Assembly: GCA_022497145.1 (NCBI GenBank)
Contig: MU385902.1
Coordinates: 62,001 to 126,000, forward strand
Length of the DNA: 64,000 nt
Direction: 5' to 3'
From: Rostrohypoxylon terebratum
Lineage: Eukaryota; Ascomycota; Sordariomycetes; Xylariales; Hypoxylaceae
Notes under the pieces: generated by a model
The model's input: only the letters and a program-made list of their open reading frames with translations
What the model was told of the DNA's origin: nothing
The model's database searches: none
Part shown: positions 10,900-21,299 of the stretch, in pieces
Layout: every line of letters starts with the position of its first letter
Numbering within the stretch: position 1 is the first letter of the stretch
Made by a program: the position numbers and the translations under genes

Positions 10900-12609
10900 T
10901 TACTTAGAGAATTTCTTCCCTAACTTCCTCTTAATATCTCGAGTGATGTCTAGAGCAACATCTCCTATATCTCGTGCGTCTTCACGGAAGCTAGGCTTTC
11001 GTCTAAGGCCGTTCCATATTGCGGGAAGCGGTCTACCGTGGTCAATCATCCTTGACCACGAGAGCGAAAGAATGTAATTTTTCAAGCTCAAAGGAGTATT
11101 CAGGATAGTGTGGTCGCTATTGACTTGGCCTAACCTTAGGACGTATGCTGCCAGACCCGCCGTGATTGCAGCAGCTAAGATAGATGATACTTGTTACCGA
11201 CCAATACAGACAAGGTCTGGACATATTGACTTACCACAGGAAGTTCCATCTCCTCTCCGAAATTTCGATATATTCCATAAATCATGATTCCCTTCAGCAC
11301 ATCTAACGTTCAATGCTGGTGCAAATATGTGTGGAAGACCTTGGGCGAAGTCGGTTTGATAAGCCAAATTAAACGAGGTAGGATGTACGCCTCTAACGAC
11401 TAGAACCTCTGGAATTGGGTCGTAATCACTCCGCCCATAATTTGCGGGAAATCCATCTATCGTCTTCCAGCAACGGTTAGCTTGCTAAATACTCTGTACG
11501 AAAATGGGATGCGGATAATATGTAAAAGCCATACTGGTTTGAAAGCATTTCCGGACCCTGTGATGGGAAGGGCACCCTTGCGAACCAAATCCATCAGAAG
11601 GAATCGCATTCGGGCATCAAAACCAGCTGAATGGTCGACGCCGTTTCTATGAAAGGATCTTTGTGGAATATGGAAGGCCAGTAAAGTGATAGCTTTTGCT
11701 GTGCGAATTCTTTCAGCGAGGTGATCGTTGACCCTACTAACGCCTTCAAGCCAATCCTCGTTTGTGGCGTGTCCGGGCCTGCCTTCCTGAAGAGGTCCTG
11801 GTATATGTCTGCGAGGCATCCGTATAATATAAGGTTTAACACCCTTTGATATACCTAACGTCTTGCCCGTTACGAGGCTAAGCATAGCTGTTCCATGTCC
11901 CTTCCCACCGGTATTTCCCTGAGCAGGATCAACGGACGAGTCGTCCTCAGCGTGTCCACCGCCAACATCCTCACCCACATGGATCCATTCAACATTGCCG
12001 CGGACTTTATCAAACTCCTACTATTAGATTAGCTAGGTAAAAAGAACATTCAATACTATATAGGGGATAAGACGTCACTTTATGATGTAAGGTTGCGCCA
12101 GTGTCTACAATGTAGACGGGAATACCATTTCCTAGAATAGGTTCGGTAACGTCATAATAATAATGTGGAGTTTCCTCTAATGATTTCTCCGGCTCCTGAC
12201 AAACAAATCGTAGATAGTCAAAATCCCGACCCTTGTCGAGATGCTGGTGGTTTATTTTTGGTTCGGTGACATAATCTTCAGGAGGGTTGGAAGGATCCGT
12301 TGAGATTTGCGGATATATCGAAGCTACCTAACATGTCATTTTATAAGTGAGGTGAGCACTATGGGAATTAGTGACGAGACTTGCCTCCGGGGCTAACTCA
12401 TGAGCAATGCTAATGGCTTGCTTCTCGTTCAAAGTCGCGAGCCAGAAGTTGATGCCCACTGTCCTAGTCTGAGACACGTAGACAGTTAAGGGTTTAGCGA
12501 ATTGAGTTAGTATTTCCCCTATTGTGTTTGTTTGATCCTTGTTAGTTCCGTCCCTAGGATAAATCACATAGGTTTCCTCTACATCCAGAGAGGATGGTCC
12601 AGGTTCCAT
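10900..12609 (-). CDS. Intracellular subtilisin-like serine protease (S8)
   Basis: Five exons (12609-12385, 12327-12079, 12017-11535, 11463-11235, 11174-10900) give about 486 aa. All three catalytic elements of subtilases are visible once spliced: Asp in IPVYIVDTGA, His in GKGHGTAML and Ser in DGTSCAAAITAGLAAYVL; the Ser motif is split by intron 4. The N-terminus has no signal peptide and no clear I9 inhibitor, so the protease may act in the cytosol or in an NLR-like or programmed-response context; that is inference. Introns 2-4 are canonical. Intron 1 uses a GC donor (GGAG|GCAAGT, 12384-12383) with a TAG acceptor; without splicing the frame ends in a stop. The C-terminal ~70 residues are Arg/Lys-rich with no recognised domain. 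Substrates are unknown. Confidence 0.75.
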
Positions 12610-13785
12610 GTTTACAGACAGTTGTCCGCAATTCGATATACTTGATAGTCAAGATGATATCATATACCACAATCGAAGAGTTCTCTCTAACTTGAATGGA
12701 TACCTAGAAGTGGATGCGGCAAATTTTTCATGAGTTGAATATCTGACTACCTACCTATCGACCTAATTATATATCAAGATGAATACTGTTAGAATATTAA
12801 TAATAGCTATTTTCGTGTTTGGTAACAACAAACACCTTTTACGCGCGAAAACCAAGGATCCAGATGACTACTGGGGTGGCTGGGAGAAAACGCAGTTATT
12901 AGCATCATCTAGGTTAGGCTAAATGGTAGAACTTCTGTATTTACAGTACGATTTGAATATTCTTTTCATACAATATGACACTCATTAGTTCCCGGTATAA
13001 TCTATCCTCATGATAGGGAAAGTTTTGGCAAAAAGAATGTTTGACTCTAGGGCACTGTCTTGGAATAGGTATAAACAGATACCTCCTAGGTGCTCAGTGA
13101 CAACGAATTAGTTGTAGACTACTTGTTTCTTTTCTTAATGGAATATATAGCAAGATGACTGTATCAAGGGATTCTATATTTTCATTTGATACGTTGAGGT
13201 AGGTAACCTAGAGAAACTGGGTATGACGTGAATATTTGTTCATCCACTGGAAAAAGGCTCTTGTCACCCAACAGGTGATAAATTCTGGCTATGTACTAGG
13301 TGAATAAGAGGCTGATGATTGGTATTTTGTATATTGATCGTTGCTAGAGTACTACCGGCTATGAGAGACTTAGTAGTGACACAATTTAGAACATGGATAT
13401 GAGCGTAAGTAGCGAAGCTTTGTCCGAAATAAGTCATGACAATAGACATGTCTTTTGCCAATAGACTTCTTATTCTTGACAAAAGGTTACGTATATGTGT
13501 CTTTGTTTGTCTAGTGATAATAATAAAATTATTTATTCTTACTAAATCACAATTGATTGTCACCTAGGTATGAAAGACCCCAAGCAAGTTATGACGTGCA
13601 GCTATCGCCGCTCTACTAGAGTAAATATATAATACTGGTTACTCTTTTCCTAGTTGTAATTACTTAGGTAAGTGTCTTATTTGCGTCGAAGTATTCCTTG
13701 GGTAGTGATATCGCGGAGTGTTCTACCTGTCCCTTCTTTTTATAACTGTTTTTCGTTACCTGCCTTATATTCTATTATTTTCAGC
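12610..13785. other. AT-rich intergenic region
   Basis: 1.2 kb upstream of the subtilase and of the small orphan at 13786. It is AT-rich with scattered CTACCTA words (12750-12765, 13198-13210) and only shadow-like open frames. It may contain both promoters. Confidence 0.4.
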
Positions 13786-14235
13786 ATGGAGCAGCAGGAA
13801 ACGGTCGCCAATCATAATGATGAGCTGGTTTCGTCATATTTCGAATTAGATCAGGCCTCAATACCGTATTCTGATGATCAAGGGGGCTATGGTGATCTCG
13901 GTAGGTTTGATGAAAAAATTTCAGGATTTGAGCCTATCGAGAACCGGAGGAACAACATGAAAGTATTTGAGCAGAACACCAAGGTGAACTTTTCTGGCGG
14001 AGTGGGTTGTTATCTATGGCCGTGGAGTTCGCAAGTACCATACTCGCAAAGCCTGTCTACGGAGGAGGTCCGTAAAGAGCTAGGGATCGATGAGCAGGAA
14101 GTTCGAATGCAGGAGAGGGCAATCAATGCATTTCTAGCAGTCGAGCTGAATACCAACGGAAATAGTCTCTTGCCAAGCCAGTCTTCCGGGATAGACTGGA
14201 AGAGGGAACTCCTGCAGGTTTACCAGCCCAAATAA
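13786..14235 (+). CDS. Small acidic orphan protein
   Basis: An open frame of 149 codons starting at MEQQETVANHNDELVSSYFE. The frame is open from 13672, but this methionine follows a pyrimidine-rich leader and begins the acidic, protein-like part. I do not recognise the family. The product is hydrophilic and acidic at the N-terminus, with a central aromatic patch (GGVGCYLWPWSSQVPYSQS) and a helical C-terminal segment with EEVRKELGIDEQEVRMQERA. There is no signal peptide or membrane helix. It could be the surviving part of a larger gene or a lineage-specific gene. Composition supports coding, but there is no homology evidence. Confidence 0.4.
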   Translation: MEQQETVANHNDELVSSYFELDQASIPYSDDQGGYGDLGRFDEKISGFEPIENRRNNMKVFEQNTKVNFSGGVGCYLWPWSSQVPYSQSLSTEEVRKELGIDEQEVRMQERAINAFLAVELNTNGNSLLPSQSSGIDWKRELLQVYQPK

Positions 14236-14565
14236 CAAGGTATCGACCTCCGATAGCATAGCCTGCATATTAATTGAATATGACTTTCATAACGCCTCCC
14301 GCGGATGAAGGTCTTTCGTGTACGGGTGTCTACATGCAAGCACTCTCTCATTCGTGCATTTATCAAGTCTCCGGCTCTAAGCAGGTGGGTAGTGACTCCG
14401 AAGATGGATGCAGATGTAGCTGAATTAAGAATGTCTCATTAAAATCAATCGAGGAACCGAGTAGGTACTCTATCATCTTATGACTTAGCTCTAAATCTAT
14501 ATCTAAATCTATATCTATGATCTATCATGTATTATCTATCGTTTCTCACATTGAAGTCTGTTGGT
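14236..14565. other. Convergent 3' region
   Basis: Between the orphan (+) and the methyltransferase (-). It contains a degenerate tandem of CTAAATCTATAT units at about 14491-14520. No gene is supported. Confidence 0.5.
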
Positions 14566-15777
14566 CTAAGCCCATCCAATTCTAAATAATTTATATCCAC
14601 TCTCATCACCCCGCCCGACGCCGCGACGTTTTTCTATGTTCTCCGTGTCTAAAATTGCGAGATATCGTCCGTCCGGGGATTGGGGGCTCGTTCCCTCGAA
14701 GGCGGATTCAACAGAATGAATGACTGCCCCGTGGCGGCCATTTGGGCGTACTGTCATGAGCAACCAGAATACCCCCCCGGGAGCTAGCAGATTGGTGGCG
14801 CAAGCCCGAAGCCACAGAGCGTGTCTCAGGTCGTATATCACGTCAGTGGCAATCAGCATATCCGCTGGTGAATCAAGGGGCGCCTCTAGAACGGGGGCAG
14901 ACCAATCGAGAGCGCAGGTTTTTACGCCTGCTTTCAAGGCGTTGGTCTCCAAATTAGCGAGAACGGTGGGGTGATAGTCCGTCGCAATCACTGTCGAAGT
15001 GGTAAATCCAAGGAGAGGAATGGCTTTAGCTAGCACCAGGCTAACTAATCCCGTACCGGCGCCCAGCTCGATAATACGCGGCGACGAGCCAAGCGTAGGA
15101 GCAGTGAAACCAAATCGCGCTGGAGATGCGCATATCAATTCCGAGAATACGACAGACGCCCCCCATGTCTGCAGCCCAACATCGGTGTGCGTAGTCATCG
15201 AGATGTCATTCAGCTGCACATCGACCGAGACCTTATTGTCACAGTTGGATTCTGCGGCGCTGGGGGAGATCGAGGCGGCAGACAGATCTAACGCAAAAGA
15301 GAAAGTGCGCATTATTCCGGTGTCATCCTCGTCCTCTTCGTCCATCGGCTTAGAGAATGAGGCTAGCACGTAGGACGCTTTATCGACAGCTCGTTCGCGC
15401 TCATCCTCATCACCCAAAGGCAATTCATCTACGCGCGCAATAAGGGCCGTTAGCCAACGGATGGCGAAGTTGCGCTCAAACGAGTCAGCACGCAGAGAAT
15501 CAAGAGCATCCTCATCTATCTCATGCTCAACTCCGTCTATATCTCCGTCTATATCTCCATCTTCCGACACGTAACCGGAATCGACTGGTTCAATCGGCGT
15601 GTCACCGTGCACTTTTCCCAACTCAAGTTGCGATTTGACAGCCCGCGACAAGGATACGGGAAAGTAAAGCTCATGCAGATTATCCAGCGCCGAGAATATT
15701 TGCTCGCTGCTGAGCGTGGCCGAACGAAGGAGAGGCAGGCTGCTCGTGGGAGACAGCGGATGACCCGCTAGGCTCAT
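14566..15777 (-). CDS. Class-I SAM methyltransferase (Methyltransf_16, EFM2/FAM86-like)
   Basis: Single exon of 403 aa. This family methylates protein lysines, for example on elongation factors, and sits in the cytosol. The N-terminal half is helical and acidic. The SAM-binding fold lies at about residues 210-370: motif I is IIELGAGTGLVSLVLAKAIP, the acidic loop is VIATDYHPTVLANLETNALK, and the post-I motif is DMLIATDVIYD, in place of the D/E-x-x-Y seen in the family. The Ala/Gly-rich strand LLAPGGVFWLLMTVRP follows. A 12-bp tandem repeat in the gene (about 15530-15560) encodes the repeated Gly-Asp-Ile-Asp in the acidic linker. Placing it with EFM2 rather than another family-16 enzyme is a guess from length and domain order, so no symbol is given. 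Confidence 0.75.
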   Translation of the reverse strand: MSLAGHPLSPTSSLPLLRSATLSSEQIFSALDNLHELYFPVSLSRAVKSQLELGKVHGDTPIEPVDSGYVSEDGDIDGDIDGVEHEIDEDALDSLRADSFERNFAIRWLTALIARVDELPLGDEDERERAVDKASYVLASFSKPMDEEDEDDTGIMRTFSFALDLSAASISPSAAESNCDNKVSVDVQLNDISMTTHTDVGLQTWGASVVFSELICASPARFGFTAPTLGSSPRIIELGAGTGLVSLVLAKAIPLLGFTTSTVIATDYHPTVLANLETNALKAGVKTCALDWSAPVLEAPLDSPADMLIATDVIYDLRHALWLRACATNLLAPGGVFWLLMTVRPNGRHGAVIHSVESAFEGTSPQSPDGRYLAILDTENIEKRRGVGRGDESGYKLFRIGWA

Positions 15778-16390
15778 TGGAGTCCTCGGCGAGACTCACG
15801 GTCCGCGTAGAAAGGTATCGTTATAAATGAATGACGGGGAAAAAGATGAAACGAAAAAAAAAGAAGGGTTAAAAAAGTTGGACTAAAAGTGAGGGCTTTA
15901 AGAAAAGTGAGTAAGGTGGATGATTGCTTCGGGCCTAGACCACACCAGGCGAATCTCGGGTACTAAGTATGACCCACTTGCCCTACACTGTTTGTCGCTA
16001 TCGTGAAATTTCTCGGCGATAGCGGTGAGAGCGACAATAATCATGACTCGCGTTCCCATGTGCTTACTCCGTTGGATCTTATTGTTTTAGTACCCCCCCT
16101 TCCCCTATCTCCTATGGATGACAAGCTTGGACGTTTATATAAGCGATATATAAACAGTTTGGTTTAAGCATACTTATTAAGTTAGTAGGCTTTTTTAACT
16201 TGTGCGGAATAACTCAAGTCGCAATCTAGAACCTAGATTTCATCAGGTACTTATTTAACGTGCGACAATATATTTACCTAACCTAGATACGCAGTTGAGT
16301 AAGTAAGACCTATTTCCGTATACTCTCTGCCGAAAGTAACATTTTAAGCTAACCAAGATACGGAGAAAGATCAATTGAAAATGTTCAGTT
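15778..16390. other. Methyltransferase promoter / DUF8021 gene 3' region
   Basis: 613 bases without a gene. A purine-rich leader with an A-run (about 15852-15865) lies just upstream of the methyltransferase ATG. CTAGATT / ACCTAG words occur near 16220-16290. Confidence 0.5.
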
Positions 16391-17227
16391 TTAGTTTCCC
16401 ATCACCGTCAGTGTGTGGACGAAACGAAGCTGACCCTTCTCTACTCGGAATTCGTGACTGTCGGGAACACTCGCAAAGTCAATGAAAACATCAACAGCAC
16501 CAAGAGTCTCGTCAATGACGTAGCGGCGGTTAGTCAATTTCACTCCTGCAAGTTTAGAATCAGTAACTTATTGAGAATATGTATCGAATCTAGATTTGAT
16601 GTATTTTGGCTTACCATTCGGAACGCCAACGTTGCAACTGTCGTTTTCGGAGCCAGTACCGGTGTAAGCTCCACCCTCTAGACGTGCACACGGGTGGCCC
16701 CAGGGAACTTGGACGGATTTATCGTTGAAGAGGTCGGCGTAAGCGTCGGCGGCAGCCTGGATCACTTCTCGGGTGTCGCGTTGGTCTTCGGGGATCGGAT
16801 CCCAATTTTCTCGAGAGGCCCAATAGTAGGTGCCGGTGGCGTTGAAGAGCCAATCGCCCTGGTCGGTCACGAGAGTGCTGATGTTCGCAATCTTGCCATC
16901 GGCGAAGCGCATCTGTGTCCCCAACACGTACGGGTGAGTTGGGTCGGTGACAATGATCTCGGTGTAGGTCGCGCATTGAGTGGTGTCGTGGAGACTGCGG
17001 TTGAAGTCGATCTTCAGGGGCTTCGACAAGATGCCAGTCGTGATATCAGCCGTCTTGAACGATTCCAGATACGCGACGGTGTCAGCTAGAGGAGCTACGG
17101 CATCGGGTGTTCCTGCGGTCTGTGCTGCTAAGAGGCTGTCGGTAGCAGCAATCAGGTCTTCACGGGTACATTGCGCCGCGGCTTGGATGGCTAAGAGCCC
17201 CAAAGCAGAGAGAGTAAGTCTGAGCAT
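16391..17227 (-). CDS. Secreted DUF8021-type protein
   Basis: Two exons (17227-16615 and 16545-16391) give about 255 aa. The start chosen is MLRLTLSALGLLAIQAAAQ, a clean signal peptide with an Ala-x-Ala cleavage site; an in-frame upstream ATG at 17308 would bury it. The mature protein is acidic, with motifs I associate with DUF8021 fungal secreted proteins: IDFNRSLHDTTQCATYTEII, DPTHPYVLGTQMRF and TGTYYWASRENWDPIP. It has several Cys pairs and N-glycosylation sequons. The 69-nt intron is canonical; joining it gives NVGVPNG|VKLTNRRYVIDE and the conserved ending RFVHTLTVMGN. Function is unknown; the family is typical of saprotroph and plant-associated secretomes. Confidence 0.75.
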
Positions 17228-17506
17228 CTTCGAAATGTGCTCGTAGAACCGATACCGAACGGAAAGACAAAAGGAACTTGGGACAGATACATCTCTAAGG
17301 TACTTCACGGTGAGTCGGGGTGAGGTCTCCTAGATATAAATTAGCAGACGATGTCTGAATCGGCAAAGGTGATGATGATGTCGTACTGTAGGAGAATAGC
17401 CATATGAATTCCATGTGGGGTTATGTTCGGCAATTCCTTTACCCAAGATCCAGGAAGAGGGACGGAATCCGAAAGGTCTGGAAGATCATCATCCGTAAAT
17501 CAAGTC

Positions 17507-17542
17507 TAGGTATTACATTGTGGCTAGGTATTACATTGTGGC
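17507..17542. repeat. 18-bp direct tandem duplication (2 copies)
   Basis: The unit TAGGTATTACATTGTGGC occurs twice back to back with no mismatch. It lies in the intergenic region upstream of the DUF8021 gene. Confidence 0.9.
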
Positions 17543-17888
17543 AACTAATAATAGGCATTTCCTCTTCTATCACTCTGATGGAGAAGAAGCTCAATTTGAA
17601 CGACCCTCCTTACTTAATCGGATACGTCTATAAAAGCGTTTAGGAGTTTCAACGGGATTTAATCGCAACCGGCTAGAAAATATTACGTACCACTCGGAAT
17701 ATAACCCTTCTTGATAGTCCTATGTGTGTGTATTTTTTTCGTATGAAGTAGAATGAGTTACTGTTTATACCTAACTTAAGTATTGTTTTGGGCAAACATT
17801 GTCGCCGACTCCCCAGAGCTCGGCTTCGCAGTCATGGGTAGTAAGACTTAAGTACTGGGTAGATGCCTATGGAAATTCGATTGTAAGG

Positions 17889-17905
17889 TACCTAGGACCT
17901 AGGTA
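17889..17905. repeat. CCTAGG near-palindrome
   Basis: TACCTAGGACCTAGGTA, a palindrome apart from its central base. Related copies lie at 10532, 10792 (reverse complement), 21584 (partial), 35754 (diverged) and 56161 (with an extra unit). Confidence 0.8.
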
Positions 17906-18240
17906 TCTTCAATTGAGTATTAATCATATTCCTTTCCTTTTCTACATACAATTTAGAAAACATTCAAATGAAAAGCGCTGTTGAATCACTTGTTTCATCA
18001 TCCGGAACAATTCGTGGCCTGTTATAATTTCCGTGGGGTCTACTAGCCTCTAAGTAAATAGGGGTTTATACTAAGGCGCCCGTTTCGGCGCACGGATATC
18101 AGAAAGGCACCAGCTTCTGAATGGCGTTACTTAAGTTTGAACGCGCACCGACGCGTTCGTTCTTTGTTCAAGCAACAAGAAACACACAAGTTTTCCTAAT
18201 CATCAAATAGAGATCTAAAAAAAAAAAAACGTCATTGAAA

Positions 18241-19382
18241 ATGAAGGTCAAGCCATCAAACGCCACAAGCTCTCCGGTAAAGAATCTCGTTGTTACCTAC
18301 TTAGTTAAACGATTGCAGTTTCACAGTACTAATAATATCATGACAGAAGCGTACAGTTCTCGGAGATGCAAGTGGTCGCGCGAACCAGTCGCTTGCAAAG
18401 GTAACCAAGAAGAAGCCATCGACAGGCAAGGAGCCAGGAAAAAAAGATCTCACCTTCGAAGAATTTCTAGCTTTGAGCGGACTCAATGCATATGGAGAGG
18501 CAGAGGCAGAGGCACAGACACAGCCGACAGCCGACAGCAGGACTAAAGCAAATGAAGGTATCGAAGCTGAGTCATGTCATCAAGACTAGTGCATCGCCAA
18601 GCAAGAGTCGCCGAGCGGAAACCTCGCTAGAAGAGGAGATCGCGGCTTACACGCAGAACCTCGACGCCACCATTAAGCCACATAGTTTCGAAGATGACCC
18701 AATGCCTAGCTGCCAGACCGTGCGAAATCGTATTCACAGCTCCTAAGCTCCTCGATGCCGGCATCATGACAAAGGCGGAATTCTGTAAAGCCATCGGGTG
18801 CTCTAGTGTCAATACCTTGAATGCCTTTCTAAGACAGACAGGGCCGAATGGAGGAAGCAGCAGCAGTGCTTATTACAATGCCTGGGCGTGGTTCCGACAG
18901 CGCGAAGTTGCGAACCTGAAGATGCCAGATGTGAAGAAAAGGCAGTCGCAAGAAGCTGGTGCTGCTGGTTCCGCTGCTCGTGGTCCTGCCTCGAAGGCCG
19001 CAGCCGCAGGGGTCACGTCACTCCCCGATATCAGCAACATCGTGCTACCAGGTGAAGAGGTGGACGATGTCAGCGTGTGGGATACTTGCGACGAGGTTCG
19101 TAAGAAGATCAACGCGCATCTGAGGACGACGGGCATGTCGCAGGCGCAGTTCTGTCGCGAAATATTCGCCCAGCTTCACCAGCCCAAGATTAAAAGTATC
19201 CAATCGAAACAACTCAACGACTTCCTCAAAGGCAAGGGACCTAGGACAGGTGCTAAGAGCACGGTGTTCTATAGCTACGCATTGCGGCTGGGAAGCCCAA
19301 GTCTAAATTCCGCGAGGATATGGAGGACATCTGGTCCGGTATGGGTGGATTTGATCGTACCAGCGATAATAGAACTTCGTAA
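18241..19382 (+). pseudogene. DUF7726 (two-domain) gene with two frame breaks
   Basis: Exons 18241-18276, 18347-18557 and 18631-onward, with 70- and 73-nt canonical introns, encode a Lys-rich N-tail, the acidic stretch DLTFEEFLALSGLNAYGEAE and a first DUF7726-like domain starting PSCQTVRNRIHS. The frame then hits a stop at about 18744, while the neighbouring frame continues as LLDAGIMTKAEFCKAIGCSS and NAWAWFRQREVANLKMP. A second domain follows (VWDTCDEVRKKINAHLRT, MSQAQFCREIFAQ). Near 19287 the frame slips again: the expected family ending GKPKSKFREDMEDIWSGMGG is read only in another frame, stopping at 19382. No plausible intron repairs either break. It could be an inactivated gene or an assembly error. 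The family is of unknown function, with helix-turn-helix-like domains (recalled, not searched). Confidence 0.6.
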
Positions 19383-19790
19383 GACTACCTACTTACTACC
19401 TTATCGGAAGACTATCTCGAACTTTACTGACTTCCTTCTAGATTCATAGTGAGTTCTGCGAGAACTAGCCTACATTTCGACCGCTATGACCGGATCTTCT
19501 GATTTTGGGACACGGTGGATCGTGCCAAATTTCTAATTAGTTAAGTATATACGGTTATGGTCGAGTAGATTTTCAGATCGCAAGATATTGTTGTCAAAAT
19601 TCCCTTCATATCTTCAAGTGCGTAGTGTGTTGGTGTCGGGGTTCGTTGAAGGAAGCTTGATCGTGTTATGAATTCAAATATTTGAACCTGATATATACAA
19701 GTAGTACATACCTATATACAAATATGCGTACTAAGCAGTAAATGAGACTAGCCTCCTACTCTTATCCTGCGGTCACATCCGTGCCCCTTC
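19383..19790. other. Convergent 3' region
   Basis: Between the DUF7726 pseudogene (+) and the FAD monooxygenase (-). AT-rich, with nothing else recognised. Confidence 0.5.
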
Positions 19791-21299
19791 TTAAACCCTT
19801 CTGTAATATCGAAATCCCACTGCGGTAAGAGCGGCGGCTACTGCAGCCGCTCCAGTGTAGATCGACCAATGGTTAGATCTACTGTCTTTGGAGAACGAGT
19901 TCCGGGATCCGTCTAGGAGAGGATAGTATTTATAAGGAACGTGGTGCGTTTTGGGCAACGATGTCTCTTCCAGCCATTCCAATACAGGTACTCGAGACAC
20001 GACAGGTCCCCAGATGTAGACCAAGCCGATGTATGCGAAATGAGTCCAAGGTGCGATATATTTGCACATGATCCTGTTAAAGGGTGTGAGCCAGGCAGTC
20101 TGTCGAGCACGTCGTATAGACATGGTATGAACCGTCGACTCATCCCTCAACCGATCTTTCTGGTAATCGGCAAATACCAGTTCGAGTTGTTTCGTGGTGG
20201 GTGATGGATCAGTCTTGAGTAAGTTTCGCAATTTGTTCGTGAGGACGACCATGTCAGCGAGGCCACTGTTGTACCCTAGACCAGCATGCGGTTCCAGTTT
20301 TCGTACGGCATCGCTCACGAGCACGACGCGTTTCCAACTCCATTTATCTACCCGGCCTTCCTCGAGGTTGATCAGTCCGACTCTCCCGGTATGTGTGGGG
20401 TAGACATCGCGGAACCTGTAGCCGGGGGCCGTGTACAGATGTTCGTATTTTTGGATAAGTTCCTCTTTGTCTTCGTCAGTGTACCGAATGCGTTCGGAGG
20501 TAGGCTTATCGAGAGCCTCGTATATTCCGAGCCATGCCTGGGTCTCGCCGGTGACGAGCTGAGTCGACACGCGCTCGGTCGAGCATTCGTAATTGATACC
20601 TCGTCCCAGGCCAGGCGGAATGGGGATGTTTCCAAATAACATCCTGTAGGTACTGACAAATGGACTCTTGGCCTTATCAGGAGGTGGCTTGCCCTCGGCC
20701 AAGGCCTGCATGCACTGGCGAGTCCTGCTATGAACGCCGTCCGCGCCGATGACGATGGATCCCTTTATGGTGGTACCGTCGGCACATTCCACGCTTGCCT
20801 CCTCATCGGATACGTTCACGCTAACGACGCGCTTATTTAGCTTGATTCGACTCTTCACGTCTTCGGGTAGGGTCCTATGGAGAGCCTCAATGAAGCGTGG
20901 CCGGTGTGTTACCTGTATGCTATATCCGTGACTAGTCCCGACAGCTGTCAACACACCTTTCTATTAGTTTAACTTTATGAAGTAGTTGACTTACTTCGGT
21001 TCTACAGTGGCGTTAGGTTCTATTTGCGAATAAATAGTGCCGTCATCAGCGGACATAGTAATGCCGGCATTGACTTTGCTCATGACCGGTTGGACGGCGC
21101 TTAGTACTCCTAGTTGGTCGAGAACACGAAAGGTCGGCGGCCATAAGGTAAGGAGGGAGCCAATCTCTGGAAGTAAGTCCTCATGCTGTTCTAGTATGAC
21201 GAATTCTATATCGGCCTTCGATAATATGTGGGCGGCGGTGAGCGCCACGAGACCGCCACCGACGATAATGACCCTGAAAGGTTTTTTCGGCGACGACAT
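19791..21299 (-). CDS. FAD-dependent monooxygenase (PaxM-like, UbiH/PHBH fold)
   Basis: Two exons (21299-21006 and 20960-19791) give about 487 aa. The family hydroxylates or epoxidises aromatic, polyketide and terpenoid substrates using FAD and NAD(P)H. The dinucleotide motif is VIIVGGGLVALTAAHILSKA, with the usual Ala-Gly of GGGIAGL replaced by Val-Ala. The DG motif is IVIGADGVHSRTR. The third motif, normally GDAAH, reads SDAVRKLEPHAGLGYNSGLA, with Gly changed to Ser. The C-terminus has hydrophobic segments (FAYIGLVYIWGPVVSRVPVL and a final helix before RYYRRV) typical of the membrane-associated PaxM group. The intron is ambiguous: the best donor, GTAAGT, gives a 34-nt intron and a frameshift, while ACT|GTAGAA gives 45 nt in frame. 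No prenyltransferase or cyclase lies nearby, so no pathway is assigned. Confidence 0.75.

Larger units (their letters stand above)
17228..18240. promoter_or_regulatory. Divergent promoter region with a tandem duplication
   Basis: About 1 kb between the DUF8021 gene (-) and the DUF7726 gene (+). It holds an exact 18-bp tandem duplication at 17507-17542, a full CCTAGG near-palindrome at 17889-17905, and an A13 run at 18217-18229. Open frames inside are short and not supported. Confidence 0.5.
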
